Assembly: GCA_031288335.1 (NCBI GenBank)
Contig: JAITRO010000242.1
Location: forward strand, 1-45,956
DNA length: 45,956 bases
From: Synergistaceae bacterium
GTDB taxonomy: Bacteria; Synergistota; Synergistia; Synergistales; Synergistaceae
Direction: 5' to 3'
A program made the position numbers and the translations under genes. The notes beneath the pieces are model-generated. The model made no database searches, had not been told where the DNA came from, and was given only the letters and a program-made list of their open reading frames with translations. Below, one piece after another: positions 37,304 to 45,956 of this stretch (its first letter is position 1; each line of letters starts with the position of its first letter).

Positions 37304-39385
37304 TCATCTTTGAGCGATTTTTTCGGTTAGCCAAGGATACTGAGGCATGGCCAGCGCGATTTGCGATAACAATTTAAACGCGGCTTCGGTCGGGTCGCCT
37401 CCTTTCGTCAGTACGAGCTTGCCGTTGGCGTGTCCGGAGGGTTTTAGGTTCCCGCAGAACAGCTGGAACGAATTGCAGAGCGCTATGAGAGCATTTTTCA
37501 CCTCTATATAAGCATCGTCGTCCATCGCGGCCCCAAAGGAAAATTCGTCCATAAGACCGAGCAGGATGTCGTAAAATTTCGGAGACACGATGATGTTCGC
37601 GACATTTTCGGGCGAAATGTAATCTTGGTATTCGCGTTTCAAGGGGACGTTTTTTGAAAAGTTGGCCGCTTCTCCTATTCCGAGCAGCAATGTCCCGCGT
37701 TTGTGGCCCAAAATGATATTGGCGCTCGTTCCGCCGTAGAATGGAATATGTATGGATATCGCCGAATTCCAGCCATCGAGCTTTATGGGCTCTCCGCCGA
37801 GCATCGCCGCGAATGGAGCGTATGTCCACCAGAACTTGTTCAGGGACTCTGTGGCGTCCGTTTCCAGAAGCAGATACGCCGTCTGCGCGCGTCCGCCCTT
37901 CTCTGTACACACCGCCGACAGCCTGGCGTTTTTGAGTATGGTTTTGAGCCCGTTTCTGACGACGGCAAGCGCTGCCTGCTTTTGTCCGAAAGTTTTGAAC
38001 GTCTCTCCAACTGGGTCTTCGGAACCTGGAAAGACGCACTTCATCACGAATCCTGCGTCGAGAGCGGCAAAACAGCTCAGCTCTCCGTCACCCAAGAATT
38101 TCGTCTCCTGTGTGATTTTGGGCATATTGGCGGCCAATTCCGGATTTTTCGTCAGGAAATCGCTGTACGTCTCATATTCCAAGATATTGCCCTCTTTAGT
38201 CCAGGATGTCTCGCCCATCGTCAAGAGGACTTTATCGGCCCGCTCCGTTTGAATGTTTTGCGTCTCCCAGGCAGGCTCAAAGGCTTTTTTGATCGCTCCG
38301 TAAGTGAGGCTGTTCGGAAATTTTATCTGAAGAAAGTCCTTCCTTGATGTAGTGCGTTCTGTGATGAAACGGCGGGTTTCGTCGCGCGCCGCGGATAACA
38401 TTGCCTCCACGTCCTCCTCAGTGCGCGCGGCGTAGACGACATCACTTTTGCCGTATGGACGTTTGAGGACGTATAAAACCGGATTTTCGAGAAACGGAAC
38501 CGAGATTTCCCATCCGGTCATTTTGTCGTGGGGATTTGGATCCCACGCCCGGACGCCGAAAGAGGTTCCGAGGCGCGACACGAAGATATCAAGCGCGCCG
38601 CCTTTTCCTATGAACGACACGTACACCGCCGGATCGTCCGACGGAACGACGAGTATCGACATTTCGTCCATCGCCTCTAAAAAGTCTTTGAGGCTCCCCA
38701 TGGACGATCTGGCGTATGGCAGGATGTTTTCGCCTATCGGGCTTTTATTCGCGGCTCCGGGGCTCAGAGAGGATATTGTCGATTCCAAACCGAAGACCAA
38801 AGAACGGAGCGTTCCCATGTCCGAGACTTTGAGGACTATCGAATCCTCCTCCTGCACAGCGGGAAGGGCTTGCTCGATCATTGGAGCGGATTCTCCGCTA
38901 AAGGACAGGTCGAGGCGGAATATGTATCCTGCCGCAGCGGTTCCCAACAACATGCCGAGGACGAAAATCACTGGAAGAATCTTGAGGGAGGACAGCGTTT
39001 TTTTTGAGTACCACAGGTACAACAAGTGGCACAAATACCGTAAGTACCACAAATACCATGAATACCACGAATTTCCTCCCTGTTCACCGGAAAGAGAAGC
39101 ATCCGCCGACTCGTTGGGAGGGGGATTCCCTGACATGATGACGGGAGATTCCGGAGCCGTAGCCTGGTTTACGGGCGGGAGGGAAGGATGGAGCATATCG
39201 TCGGAAAAATATTTCGTCAGGTCGGTCTCGTAGGCGTAAACCCACCCTCGCCCCTCTTTACCCGCTTCCTCTTTCCAGACCAGCGTGACAAATGTAACCT
39301 CGCCCTTTGCGATGAGGCTGCCCATGGTTTTCCTGGTAAAAGGTCCGAACGTCTGTTCGTTTTTCGAGTAATACCACTCCGCCAT
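37304..39385 (-). CDS. GYF_2 (DUF4339)-domain membrane-anchored protein of unknown function
   Basis: N-terminus MAEWYYSKNEQTFGPFTRKTMGSLIAKGEV; central TM helix; large C-terminal region not recognised. Confidence 0.65.
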   Translation of the reverse strand: MAEWYYSKNEQTFGPFTRKTMGSLIAKGEVTFVTLVWKEEAGKEGRGWVYAYETDLTKYFSDDMLHPSLPPVNQATAPESPVIMSGNPPPNESADASLSGEQGGNSWYSWYLWYLRYLCHLLYLWYSKKTLSSLKILPVIFVLGMLLGTAAAGYIFRLDLSFSGESAPMIEQALPAVQEEDSIVLKVSDMGTLRSLVFGLESTISSLSPGAANKSPIGENILPYARSSMGSLKDFLEAMDEMSILVVPSDDPAVYVSFIGKGGALDIFVSRLGTSFGVRAWDPNPHDKMTGWEISVPFLENPVLYVLKRPYGKSDVVYAARTEEDVEAMLSAARDETRRFITERTTSRKDFLQIKFPNSLTYGAIKKAFEPAWETQNIQTERADKVLLTMGETSWTKEGNILEYETYSDFLTKNPELAANMPKITQETKFLGDGELSCFAALDAGFVMKCVFPGSEDPVGETFKTFGQKQAALAVVRNGLKTILKNARLSAVCTEKGGRAQTAYLLLETDATESLNKFWWTYAPFAAMLGGEPIKLDGWNSAISIHIPFYGGTSANIILGHKRGTLLLGIGEAANFSKNVPLKREYQDYISPENVANIIVSPKFYDILLGLMDEFSFGAAMDDDAYIEVKNALIALCNSFQLFCGNLKPSGHANGKLVLTKGGDPTEAAFKLLSQIALAMPQYPWLTEKIAQR
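39006..39068 (-). repeat. Degenerate 9-bp tandem repeat, 7 units, in coding sequence
   Basis: Plus-strand units GAGTACCAC AGGTACAAC AAGTGGCAC AAATACCGT AAGTACCAC AAATACCAT GAATACCAC; encode WYS-WYL-WYL-RYL-CHL-LYL-WYS. Confidence 0.8.
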
Positions 39386-39772
39386 CGCATATCCTCCCGA
39401 AGAGCCGGTCTCGGCAACTTTGGCGTCATTTTGTCACATTATGCATCATTGTTTGGATTTGACATTACAAAACAATCTTACCACCAAACACCGCCAATGG
39501 ACGAAATTCGATTACAAAAAACGATAAATTTTATCGAGCATAATTATGAAGTTGTGAGCAAAGTGTTTTTCGTCGTAATAATGAAGCGGACTTTAATCTT
39601 TAATGGTAAATATTGATTAATTCGGACGAATGAAATTTTGCCGTCCGGGAATGAATCTAAAGCGGGCTGCGTCCGCAACCCAAATTTTTGTTTTTATTGG
39701 TGAAGTGTGTCCATAAGGTAGTAAGGTACTAACGCAGCCAGTGTTCTCTCAACAGGTGTTCGGATGCCCCAA

Positions 39773-40516
39773 TCACTCTTTTCCGTGCGCCGGTTTTTCG
39801 TCCGCGGCATCCCTGTGTTTGGAGAGCCACATGCCCCAGTCGATCCTGAGAAGGCCGCTCGTGATGTATATGCCTGCCAGGGCGAGTAACGATTTTTCGC
39901 GGAGCAGAGCCAGGCAGGACATGATGATCAGCGCAAGAATCAGCGCCTTGAGCTTGTGAACGTTGCCCTTGCGCAGGAGTTTGAGGTTGCCGTAAGGGAC
40001 GGACGATATCATGAGAACCCCAAGCGCGACCATTGTCGCAACCGCGAGTGCCGGAGTGAGGGGCACGCCGCCGATTACGAGCGAGGCCAAGGCCATGCCG
40101 CCAGCCGGTATGGGCAATCCCTGAAATGGACCCGCGACGTGGGCGACGTTGAAACGGGCCAGCCTCAGCACGCCGCAGAGCGCGAAGAACGCCACCCCAA
40201 GCGCGCCGGGCATGCCACCCTCCGCGCCAACATATCTGGCGTAGATGAGAAACGCCGGAGCCGCTCCAAAGGAGAGCGCGTCCGCCAAACTGTCGAGTTC
40301 CTCGCCGAAAGCGCTGCTCCCGCCCAGGCTGCGGGCCACCTTGCCGTCCATGTAATCGAAAAACACCGCCATCACCAGCACCAGCGCGGAGGGCAAAAAC
40401 AGCCGCCTGTAGGTCAGTATCAGGGAAAACATGCCGCAAAGCACGCTGCCGCTCGTTATCATGTTAGGAACTATCTTATTAAACGGGACATGACGGCCCC
40501 GTTTTCTGTATTTCAT
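39773..40516 (-). CDS. pssA: CDP-diacylglycerol--serine O-phosphatidyltransferase
   Basis: VFFDYMDGKVARSLGGSSAFGEELDSLADALSFGAAPA, the CDP-alcohol phosphotransferase motif. Confidence 0.95.
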   Translation of the reverse strand: MKYRKRGRHVPFNKIVPNMITSGSVLCGMFSLILTYRRLFLPSALVLVMAVFFDYMDGKVARSLGGSSAFGEELDSLADALSFGAAPAFLIYARYVGAEGGMPGALGVAFFALCGVLRLARFNVAHVAGPFQGLPIPAGGMALASLVIGGVPLTPALAVATMVALGVLMISSVPYGNLKLLRKGNVHKLKALILALIIMSCLALLREKSLLALAGIYITSGLLRIDWGMWLSKHRDAADEKPAHGKE

Positions 40517-41148
40517 TTGACTGTTTTCACTCCTATCACTGATTCCCCGGCCCTTACCCTGTCGCCGACGCGAACTGCCGGGGAAATACCTGCGGGCAGA
40601 TATACGTCGACCTTTGAGCCGAATTTAATCATACCATATCGTTCGCCCCGCGCAAGTGCGTCTCCTTTTTTCGCGTAACAAACTATTCTCCGGGCCATTA
40701 TGCCGGCTATCTGAACCAGCGTCGTCCTTCCTTCCGGAGTCAGTATCCGCACGTACATACGTTCGTTTTCCTCCGACGCCTTGGGAGCAAAGGCAAACCA
40801 TTTTTTCCCCGCGACATACATTATGTCCTGCACCACTCCATCGCGCGGGAACCTGTTGACATGGACGTCGAAGCCGTTCATGAAGATCCCTATCCTCACC
40901 GAACGTCCGACGAAATCGTCGAACGTCTCGATTATCTCCACGACATGTCCGTCGGCCGGGCTCACCCATGCGTCCGCGTCCCCCATCGGCGTCCTGTCGG
41001 GATCACGGTAAAACCACAGCGCCGGCGCAAATAAGAGCGCGGGAAGCAGTGCAAGTAACGGAAAAAGAAAAAACACAAACACTGTGACAGCGGCGAGCGC
41101 GACAAGCGTAGGCGCGCCGGCCGCCGCAAACTTCAGCGGGTTACGCAT
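40513..41148 (-). CDS. psd: Phosphatidylserine decarboxylase proenzyme
   Basis: [19 protein letters not shown]...[19 protein letters not shown]...[15 protein letters not shown]; adjacent to pssA. Confidence 0.93.
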   Translation of the reverse strand: MRNPLKFAAAGAPTLVALAAVTVFVFFLFPLLALLPALLFAPALWFYRDPDRTPMGDADAWVSPADGHVVEIIETFDDFVGRSVRIGIFMNGFDVHVNRFPRDGVVQDIMYVAGKKWFAFAPKASEENERMYVRILTPEGRTTLVQIAGIMARRIVCYAKKGDALARGERYGMIKFGSKVDVYLPAGISPAVRVGDRVRAGESVIGVKTVK

Positions 41149-43603
41149 CCTTGGACGTTTCCGGCTCCGGCTCCGACTTTATTATGCTGACATCCGCCAC
41201 AGTGTCGCCCTCATCCAGCCTCACAATGGTATACCCCGTGGCCGACCTGCTCAAGCTTGATATCTCGGAAGCCATCAGGCGCACCACGCGGCCGTGTCCC
41301 GATATTATCATCAGTTCGTCGTCCTCGGAGACGCCCCACGCGCCTATGAGTTTCCCGGTCTTTCCGGTCAGGCGCATGGCCCTCACGCCGCCGGTAGCCC
41401 TGTGGTGCTGTGTGAATTCCTCGTAGGGCGTCCTTTTGCCGATGCCGTGTTCGCTGACTAACAGTACCTGCCGTCCCGGAATGATCACGTCGCAGCCTAC
41501 CACGCGGTCGCCTTCAGAGAGTTTGATGCCGTGAACACCCTGAGCCGAGCGCCCCTGCGGGCGGAATTCGCTTTCGTGTACCCGCAGCGTCTGGCCGTCG
41601 GCCGTGGTGAAAAGGAGTTCGTCATTGCCGTTAGTTATGCGCACCCGCGCTATCTCATCGTCGTCGCGGACACCCAGAACGCGTCTGCCGATCTTCGGCA
41701 CGCCATCGAGTTCCTCTATAGGCATCCGCTTGGCCTGCCCCTGCTTGGTCACAAGGAACACAAACTTGGCGTCGCCGTGATTCATGTCGCGGAAAGCGAC
41801 CACTTTTTCGCCCTGGTCGAGCGATACCATGGAGCTTATCAACTTGCCCTTGCCGGTCTTGGGCTCCGGCAGCACGTGACATTTCACGCCGAATATCCTC
41901 CCGCGGCTGGTGAACAGACAGAGTGTGTTGTGCGTCGTGGTGGTCTTTATGAGGGATATTTCGTCCTCCGGCTTTGGCGTAGCGCCCTTGACGCCCTTGC
42001 CCCCGCGCGATTGGACGCGGTAGTCCTGGAGCGGCATCCGCCTGATATAACCGTCACGGCTCAGCACCACCACTATCTCCGCCTCGGGAATGAGGTCCTC
42101 CGCGGAAAAGTCGTCCGCGGCCTCCTGTATCTCGGTGCGCCTCTTGTCCGCGTAATTTTTTCTCACCTGTTTGAGTTCGCTGCCGACCACCGCGTCGAGG
42201 ATGGATGGATTGCCGAGGATCGCTCGGTATCTTTCGATATCGGTGAGGAGGGACTCGAGTTCTTCCTCCAATTTGCGGCGCTCCAGTGCCGTGAGGCGCT
42301 GCAGCCGCATCTCCAGTACGGCGGAGGCCTGTGCCTCGCTGAAGCCCAGATCCGTCACGAGCACAGCGCGCGCGGTGGGGGCGTCGGGGGCCGCGCGGAT
42401 TATGCGCATCGCCTCCTCAATGGAGCTGAGGGCCTTCATCAGTCCCTCGACTATGTGCGCTCTCTCTTCGGCCTTACGAAGACGGTATTCCGTGCGCCTG
42501 CGGACCACAGAACGCCTGTGTCCCAGAAAAATTTCAATCAGCTGCTTGAGGCCGAGTTCCAACGGGCGGCCGCCCACGAGGGCCAGGTTTATCACTCCGA
42601 AGGTGGTTTGAAGCTGCGTTCGGTTGTAAAGCTGCCTTATCACCAGGTTCGGGTCGGCGTCGCGGTGCAGTTCCATCACTACGCGCATACCCGTCCTGTC
42701 GGACTCGTCTCTCATCTCGGTTATGCCGTCGATTAGTCCGGTCTGGGCGCACTTCGCGATTGTCTCAACGAGATTCAGCTTGTTGACCATGTAGGGAATT
42801 TCGGTGATGACCACGGCGGTTTTGCCGCGCTTCAGTTCCTCGATCTCGGCTTTTCCGCGACAGATTATTTTGCCGCGGCCGGTGGCGTAAGCGTCAGCTA
42901 TTCCATCGCGCCCCAGGATCACGCCGCCGGTGGGGAAGTCGGGGCCGGGGATTATCCTCATGAGTTCGGACAGTTCGATGTCTGGATTTTCGAGCGTCGC
43001 AAGGCAGGCATCGATCACCTCGCCGATATTGTGCGGCGGCATGTTCGAGGCCATGCCCACCGCTATGCCGGAGCTTCCGTTCGCCAGCAGATTGGGGATC
43101 ATCGAGGGGAGAAGCATCGGTTCCTGCAGCGACTCGTCGAAATTGGGCGCCCAGTTGACCGTTTCCTCGTCGATATCCGCCAGCATCTCCTCGCCGACAG
43201 CATCGAGCCTCGCCTCCGTGTAACGCATCGCGGCCGGTTCGTCTCCGTCTATGGAGCCGAAGTTTCCCTGTCCATTAACCAGAGGATACCTCATGCTGAA
43301 ATTCTGTGCCAGGCGGGCCATGGTTCCGTATATGGCTGAGTCGCCGTGGGGATGATATTTACCCATCGTCTCGCCGACGACGCGCGCGGATTTCTTGAAC
43401 GGCTGGTTGTGTCTCAGACCGAGTTCGAGCATGGCGTAAAGGATTCTTCTCTGAACCGGCTTGAGACCGTCCCGAGCGTCCGGTATCGCCCGGCCCACTA
43501 TCACGCTCATTGCGTAATCGAGATAGCTGTGCTTTATCTCCTCTTCAATCGGCAGCGGAATAACTTTTCCGAAAATACTCCGCTGTCTGGGATCATTCTC
43601 CAT
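41141..43603 (-). CDS. gyrA: DNA gyrase subunit A
   Basis: 820 aa; [59 protein letters not shown]. Confidence 0.96.
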   Translation of the reverse strand: MENDPRQRSIFGKVIPLPIEEEIKHSYLDYAMSVIVGRAIPDARDGLKPVQRRILYAMLELGLRHNQPFKKSARVVGETMGKYHPHGDSAIYGTMARLAQNFSMRYPLVNGQGNFGSIDGDEPAAMRYTEARLDAVGEEMLADIDEETVNWAPNFDESLQEPMLLPSMIPNLLANGSSGIAVGMASNMPPHNIGEVIDACLATLENPDIELSELMRIIPGPDFPTGGVILGRDGIADAYATGRGKIICRGKAEIEELKRGKTAVVITEIPYMVNKLNLVETIAKCAQTGLIDGITEMRDESDRTGMRVVMELHRDADPNLVIRQLYNRTQLQTTFGVINLALVGGRPLELGLKQLIEIFLGHRRSVVRRRTEYRLRKAEERAHIVEGLMKALSSIEEAMRIIRAAPDAPTARAVLVTDLGFSEAQASAVLEMRLQRLTALERRKLEEELESLLTDIERYRAILGNPSILDAVVGSELKQVRKNYADKRRTEIQEAADDFSAEDLIPEAEIVVVLSRDGYIRRMPLQDYRVQSRGGKGVKGATPKPEDEISLIKTTTTHNTLCLFTSRGRIFGVKCHVLPEPKTGKGKLISSMVSLDQGEKVVAFRDMNHGDAKFVFLVTKQGQAKRMPIEELDGVPKIGRRVLGVRDDDEIARVRITNGNDELLFTTADGQTLRVHESEFRPQGRSAQGVHGIKLSEGDRVVGCDVIIPGRQVLLVSEHGIGKRTPYEEFTQHHRATGGVRAMRLTGKTGKLIGAWGVSEDDELMIISGHGRVVRLMASEISSLSRSATGYTIVRLDEGDTVADVSIIKSEPEPETSKDA

Positions 43604-43646
43604 CTAAATACATACCTCCACGAAAACCGTGCGTCCTTCAAAAACC

Positions 43647-43668
43647 AAGCGGCGGAACACCGCCGCTT
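43647..43668 (-). terminator. Perfect 9-bp hairpin AAGCGGCGG-aaca-CCGCCGCTT, minus-strand terminator for the Lrp gene
   Basis: On the minus strand the stem is followed by GGTTTTTG. Confidence 0.7.
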
Positions 43669-43717
43669 ACATTAACTACTTTTCGATTATATCATGTTTT
43701 TGAGAAATAGACGCGAA

Positions 43718-44185
43718 TCATTCCACGAGCGGAAAATATGGGGTGAGAACGCGCGATTCGACCGGAGAAGACAACACTATGGACGTGGTAGTCTGCCCAT
43801 AATTGCTCATCTGGTTGATTATCTGTTCGAGATGTCCAACGGACGCCACGACGACTTTCAGTATGAAACCGTCAGTGCCGGTGAGGTGGTGCCCTTCGAT
43901 GACCTCGGAAATGGTGCGGGCCATTTCGTCCGCTTCCTTGAGTTTGCCGACGATCGGGGCCACGCGGATGAAGGCGGTGATCGGAAAACCCATTTTTTCC
44001 TGATCCACGACGGCCCTGTATCCTTTTACATATCCGGCCTCTTCCATTCGATGAACCCTCTCGGCGACAGCCGGGGAAGACAAACCGACCCGTCGGCCCA
44101 GTTCACTGAATGAAATTCTCGCATTTTCCTGCAGTGCCTTCAGGATTTGTCTCCCTATGTCATCCAACAGTTTGTCTGTCTGCAT
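43718..44185 (-). CDS. Lrp/AsnC family transcriptional regulator
   Basis: LDDIGRQILKALQENARISFSELGRRVGLSSPAVAERVHRMEEAGYVKGYRAVVD. Confidence 0.95.
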   Translation of the reverse strand: MQTDKLLDDIGRQILKALQENARISFSELGRRVGLSSPAVAERVHRMEEAGYVKGYRAVVDQEKMGFPITAFIRVAPIVGKLKEADEMARTISEVIEGHHLTGTDGFILKVVVASVGHLEQIINQMSNYGQTTTSIVLSSPVESRVLTPYFPLVE

Positions 44186-44575
44186 TTACTTCTCCTCCTG
44201 GCAAATAATTATGAAAACTTTTAAATAATTTAACGTTCTGAAACCTTTATTCGAAAACCGCTAACGGCGCAAAGCGAGTATTAAAAATAACACTAAAATG
44301 AAATATCCTTTCATTTTACATAGTATTTCGGACATAAAATTTCGAAGCTAGTGAAACAGAACCGTTATAATATGAAAAAAATACTGCCAATCATTTTTTT
44401 TAAATTATCAGAAATACTAAAAAAAATCAAGATGTTCGGAGTGTTATTTTTAAGATCGTGTAAAAAAAGTTTGTGGAATAAATTAATGCAGGAACTATTT
44501 CGCTGATCCGCGCAGAATATCCGAGAATGAACACCGCGGATGAAAAAAATTATATAAGAAGGCACAGGAAGCCGG

Positions 44576-44611
44576 CTCCCTGCTGGGATTTGGGGCAGAG
44601 TCCAAAGTTTT
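44576..44611 (+). repeat. Dispersed intergenic palindromic repeat, copy 3 (partial, diverged)
   Basis: CTCCCTGCTGGGATTTGGGGCAGAGTCCAAAGTTTT. Confidence 0.5.
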
Positions 44612-44754
44612 GCCGGAGCTTTCAAGCGCCGCGCCCTCACTTGCAAATCGGCCTCAATAACAGTATAGTTTTGCTGCGGATCGCATAATCGGCGGCGCCT
44701 GAGGGGCGTATAACGGCGAAAAGTCCGAATTATCGGCTGCGAGGAGGATATGCG

Positions 44755-45753
44755 TTGAAAAAACTGATGAACAAAGTTGACGACGCGGTGGTCGAATCTC
44801 TTGCGGGGATGTGCGCGGCCCACAGGGATCTGATAAGGCTTCTGCCGGAGTACAAAACGGTGATCCGCGCCGACGCCCCTAATGCGAAAGTCGCCGTGAT
44901 CTCGGGAGGCGGCAGCGGACACGAGCCTCTGCACTGCGGCTGCGTCGGTTTTGGAATGTTGGACGCCGCATGCGCCGGAGAGATATTCACATCCCCGACG
45001 CCGGAGCAGATCTGTGAGGCGGCGCGCTCCACAGATGGAGGAAAGGGCATCCTCCTGATCGTCAAAAATTACACGGGCGACGTCATAAATTTCCAAATGG
45101 CCGCGGATATTCTGAGGGCGGAGGGACGCGAAACGGAGCAGGTCATCATCAACGACGACGTGGCCGTGAAAGATTCCACATGGACCGCCGGACGCCGGGG
45201 GGTGGCCGGAACGTTTCTGGTGGAAAAGATAGTCGGGGCGGCGGCCGAGGACGGCGGCTCGCTCGGCGGGCTGAAAGAATTGGCGGAGCGCATCAACGCG
45301 AACGTCCGCACCATGGGAGTGGCGCTCACGAGCTGCACGGCCCCGGCTGTGGGAAAACCGACTTTCGACCTTTCCGATGACGAGATGGAACTCGGAATCG
45401 GCATCCACGGCGAACCGGGGCGCGAACGGGTGAAAAAAATGACATCGAGGGAGACGATCGAATATCTGGCGAACGCCGTATTGGACGATCTGCCTTTTGA
45501 CGAGGGCGACGAGGTTCTGGCATTCGTTAACGGCATGGGCGGAACCCCTTTGGGCGAACTCTATATAGCCTGCGGCGATCTCAAGAAAGTCCTCGACGGG
45601 CGAGGTATAATCACAGCTCGCAGTCTGGTGGGGAATTACGTCACCAGCCTCGACATGCAAGGTTGTTCCGTCACTCTTTTGAAGCTCGACGCACTGTCGC
45701 GGACGCTGTGGGATTATCCAGTGCAAACGCCGGCATTGCGGTGGGGGAGGTAG
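44755..45753 (+). CDS. dhaK: Dihydroxyacetone kinase subunit DhaK
   Basis: MKKLMNKVDDAVVESLAGMCAAHRDL...VISGGGSGHEPLHCGCVG...LIVKNYTGDVINF; TTG start implied upstream of AAAAAACTG. Confidence 0.95.
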   Translation: MKKLMNKVDDAVVESLAGMCAAHRDLIRLLPEYKTVIRADAPNAKVAVISGGGSGHEPLHCGCVGFGMLDAACAGEIFTSPTPEQICEAARSTDGGKGILLIVKNYTGDVINFQMAADILRAEGRETEQVIINDDVAVKDSTWTAGRRGVAGTFLVEKIVGAAAEDGGSLGGLKELAERINANVRTMGVALTSCTAPAVGKPTFDLSDDEMELGIGIHGEPGRERVKKMTSRETIEYLANAVLDDLPFDEGDEVLAFVNGMGGTPLGELYIACGDLKKVLDGRGIITARSLVGNYVTSLDMQGCSVTLLKLDALSRTLWDYPVQTPALRWGR

Positions 45754-45759
45754 CGAAAG

Positions 45760-45956
45760 ATGCCGTTCGATGTAAAGATGGCGATATCGGCGCTCAGAAA
45801 ATTAAACTTGCTGATCGAGGAAAAAAAAGAGTTTCTTACCGACCTCGACGCGGCCATAGGGGACGCCGATCACGGAATAAACATGAACCGTGGGATGAAA
45901 AGAATCGTCGAAAAACTTAACGCAAAGGAATGGGAATACGCGAATTTCGGTGCGCT
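45760..45956 (+). CDS. dhaL: Dihydroxyacetone kinase subunit DhaL, partial at window edge
   Basis: [53 protein letters not shown]; DhaL motif IGDADHG. Confidence 0.88.
   Translation, partial: MPFDVKMAISALRKLNLLIEEKKEFLTDLDAAIGDADHGINMNRGMKRIVEKLNAKEWEYANFGA

Noticed and set aside
41531-42736. 401-aa plus-strand ORF
   Set aside because: Antisense to gyrA.
44365-45726. 453-aa minus-strand ORF
   Set aside because: Antisense shadow of dhaK; low-complexity Arg/His-rich product with no family motif.

Overview
This 46 kb bacterial chromosomal window looks like an anaerobe, possibly Synergistota-like; that assignment is a low-confidence inference from gene content. Recognisable blocks: (1) YigZ-family and HIT proteins, gatY/gatZ-type aldolase pair; (2) hybrid histidine kinase and methyl-accepting chemotaxis protein; (3) SprA-like putative metalloprotease, orphan rpsD, decayed IS1380-type transposase, a 3-repeat CRISPR mini-array with no cas genes in the window, sulfotransferase-like gene, GTP-dependent PEPCK; (4) EFR1-type ferredoxin/flavodoxin, ACT-domain protein + PFL/UPF0210 pair, KDPG aldolase-VOC fusion, KDG kinase, MFS transporter, LacI regulator; (5) a signalling island of HD-GYP response regulator, two paralogous hybrid kinases and a V4R-like protein; (6) an operon of radical SAM enzyme, SsuA/TauA-type ABC importer and a PNPOx-like flavoprotein; (7) Panacea-type toxin-antitoxin candidate, CopZ + two-component system; (8) cupin, GYF_2 protein, pssA-psd-gyrA, Lrp regulator, dhaK-dhaL. 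The strongest candidate for an undescribed system is 28587-33284. A consensus sigma70-type promoter leads to a 30-codon ORF (MSQTFLFAHRLGLSSCCCECGGSSPLGIGG), missing from the supplied ORF track. An intrinsic-terminator-like hairpin with a T-run follows it, upstream of the radical SAM/ABC operon. This layout fits a cysteine-sensing transcription attenuator controlling anaerobic organosulfur acquisition; a Cys-rich RiPP precursor is the main alternative.
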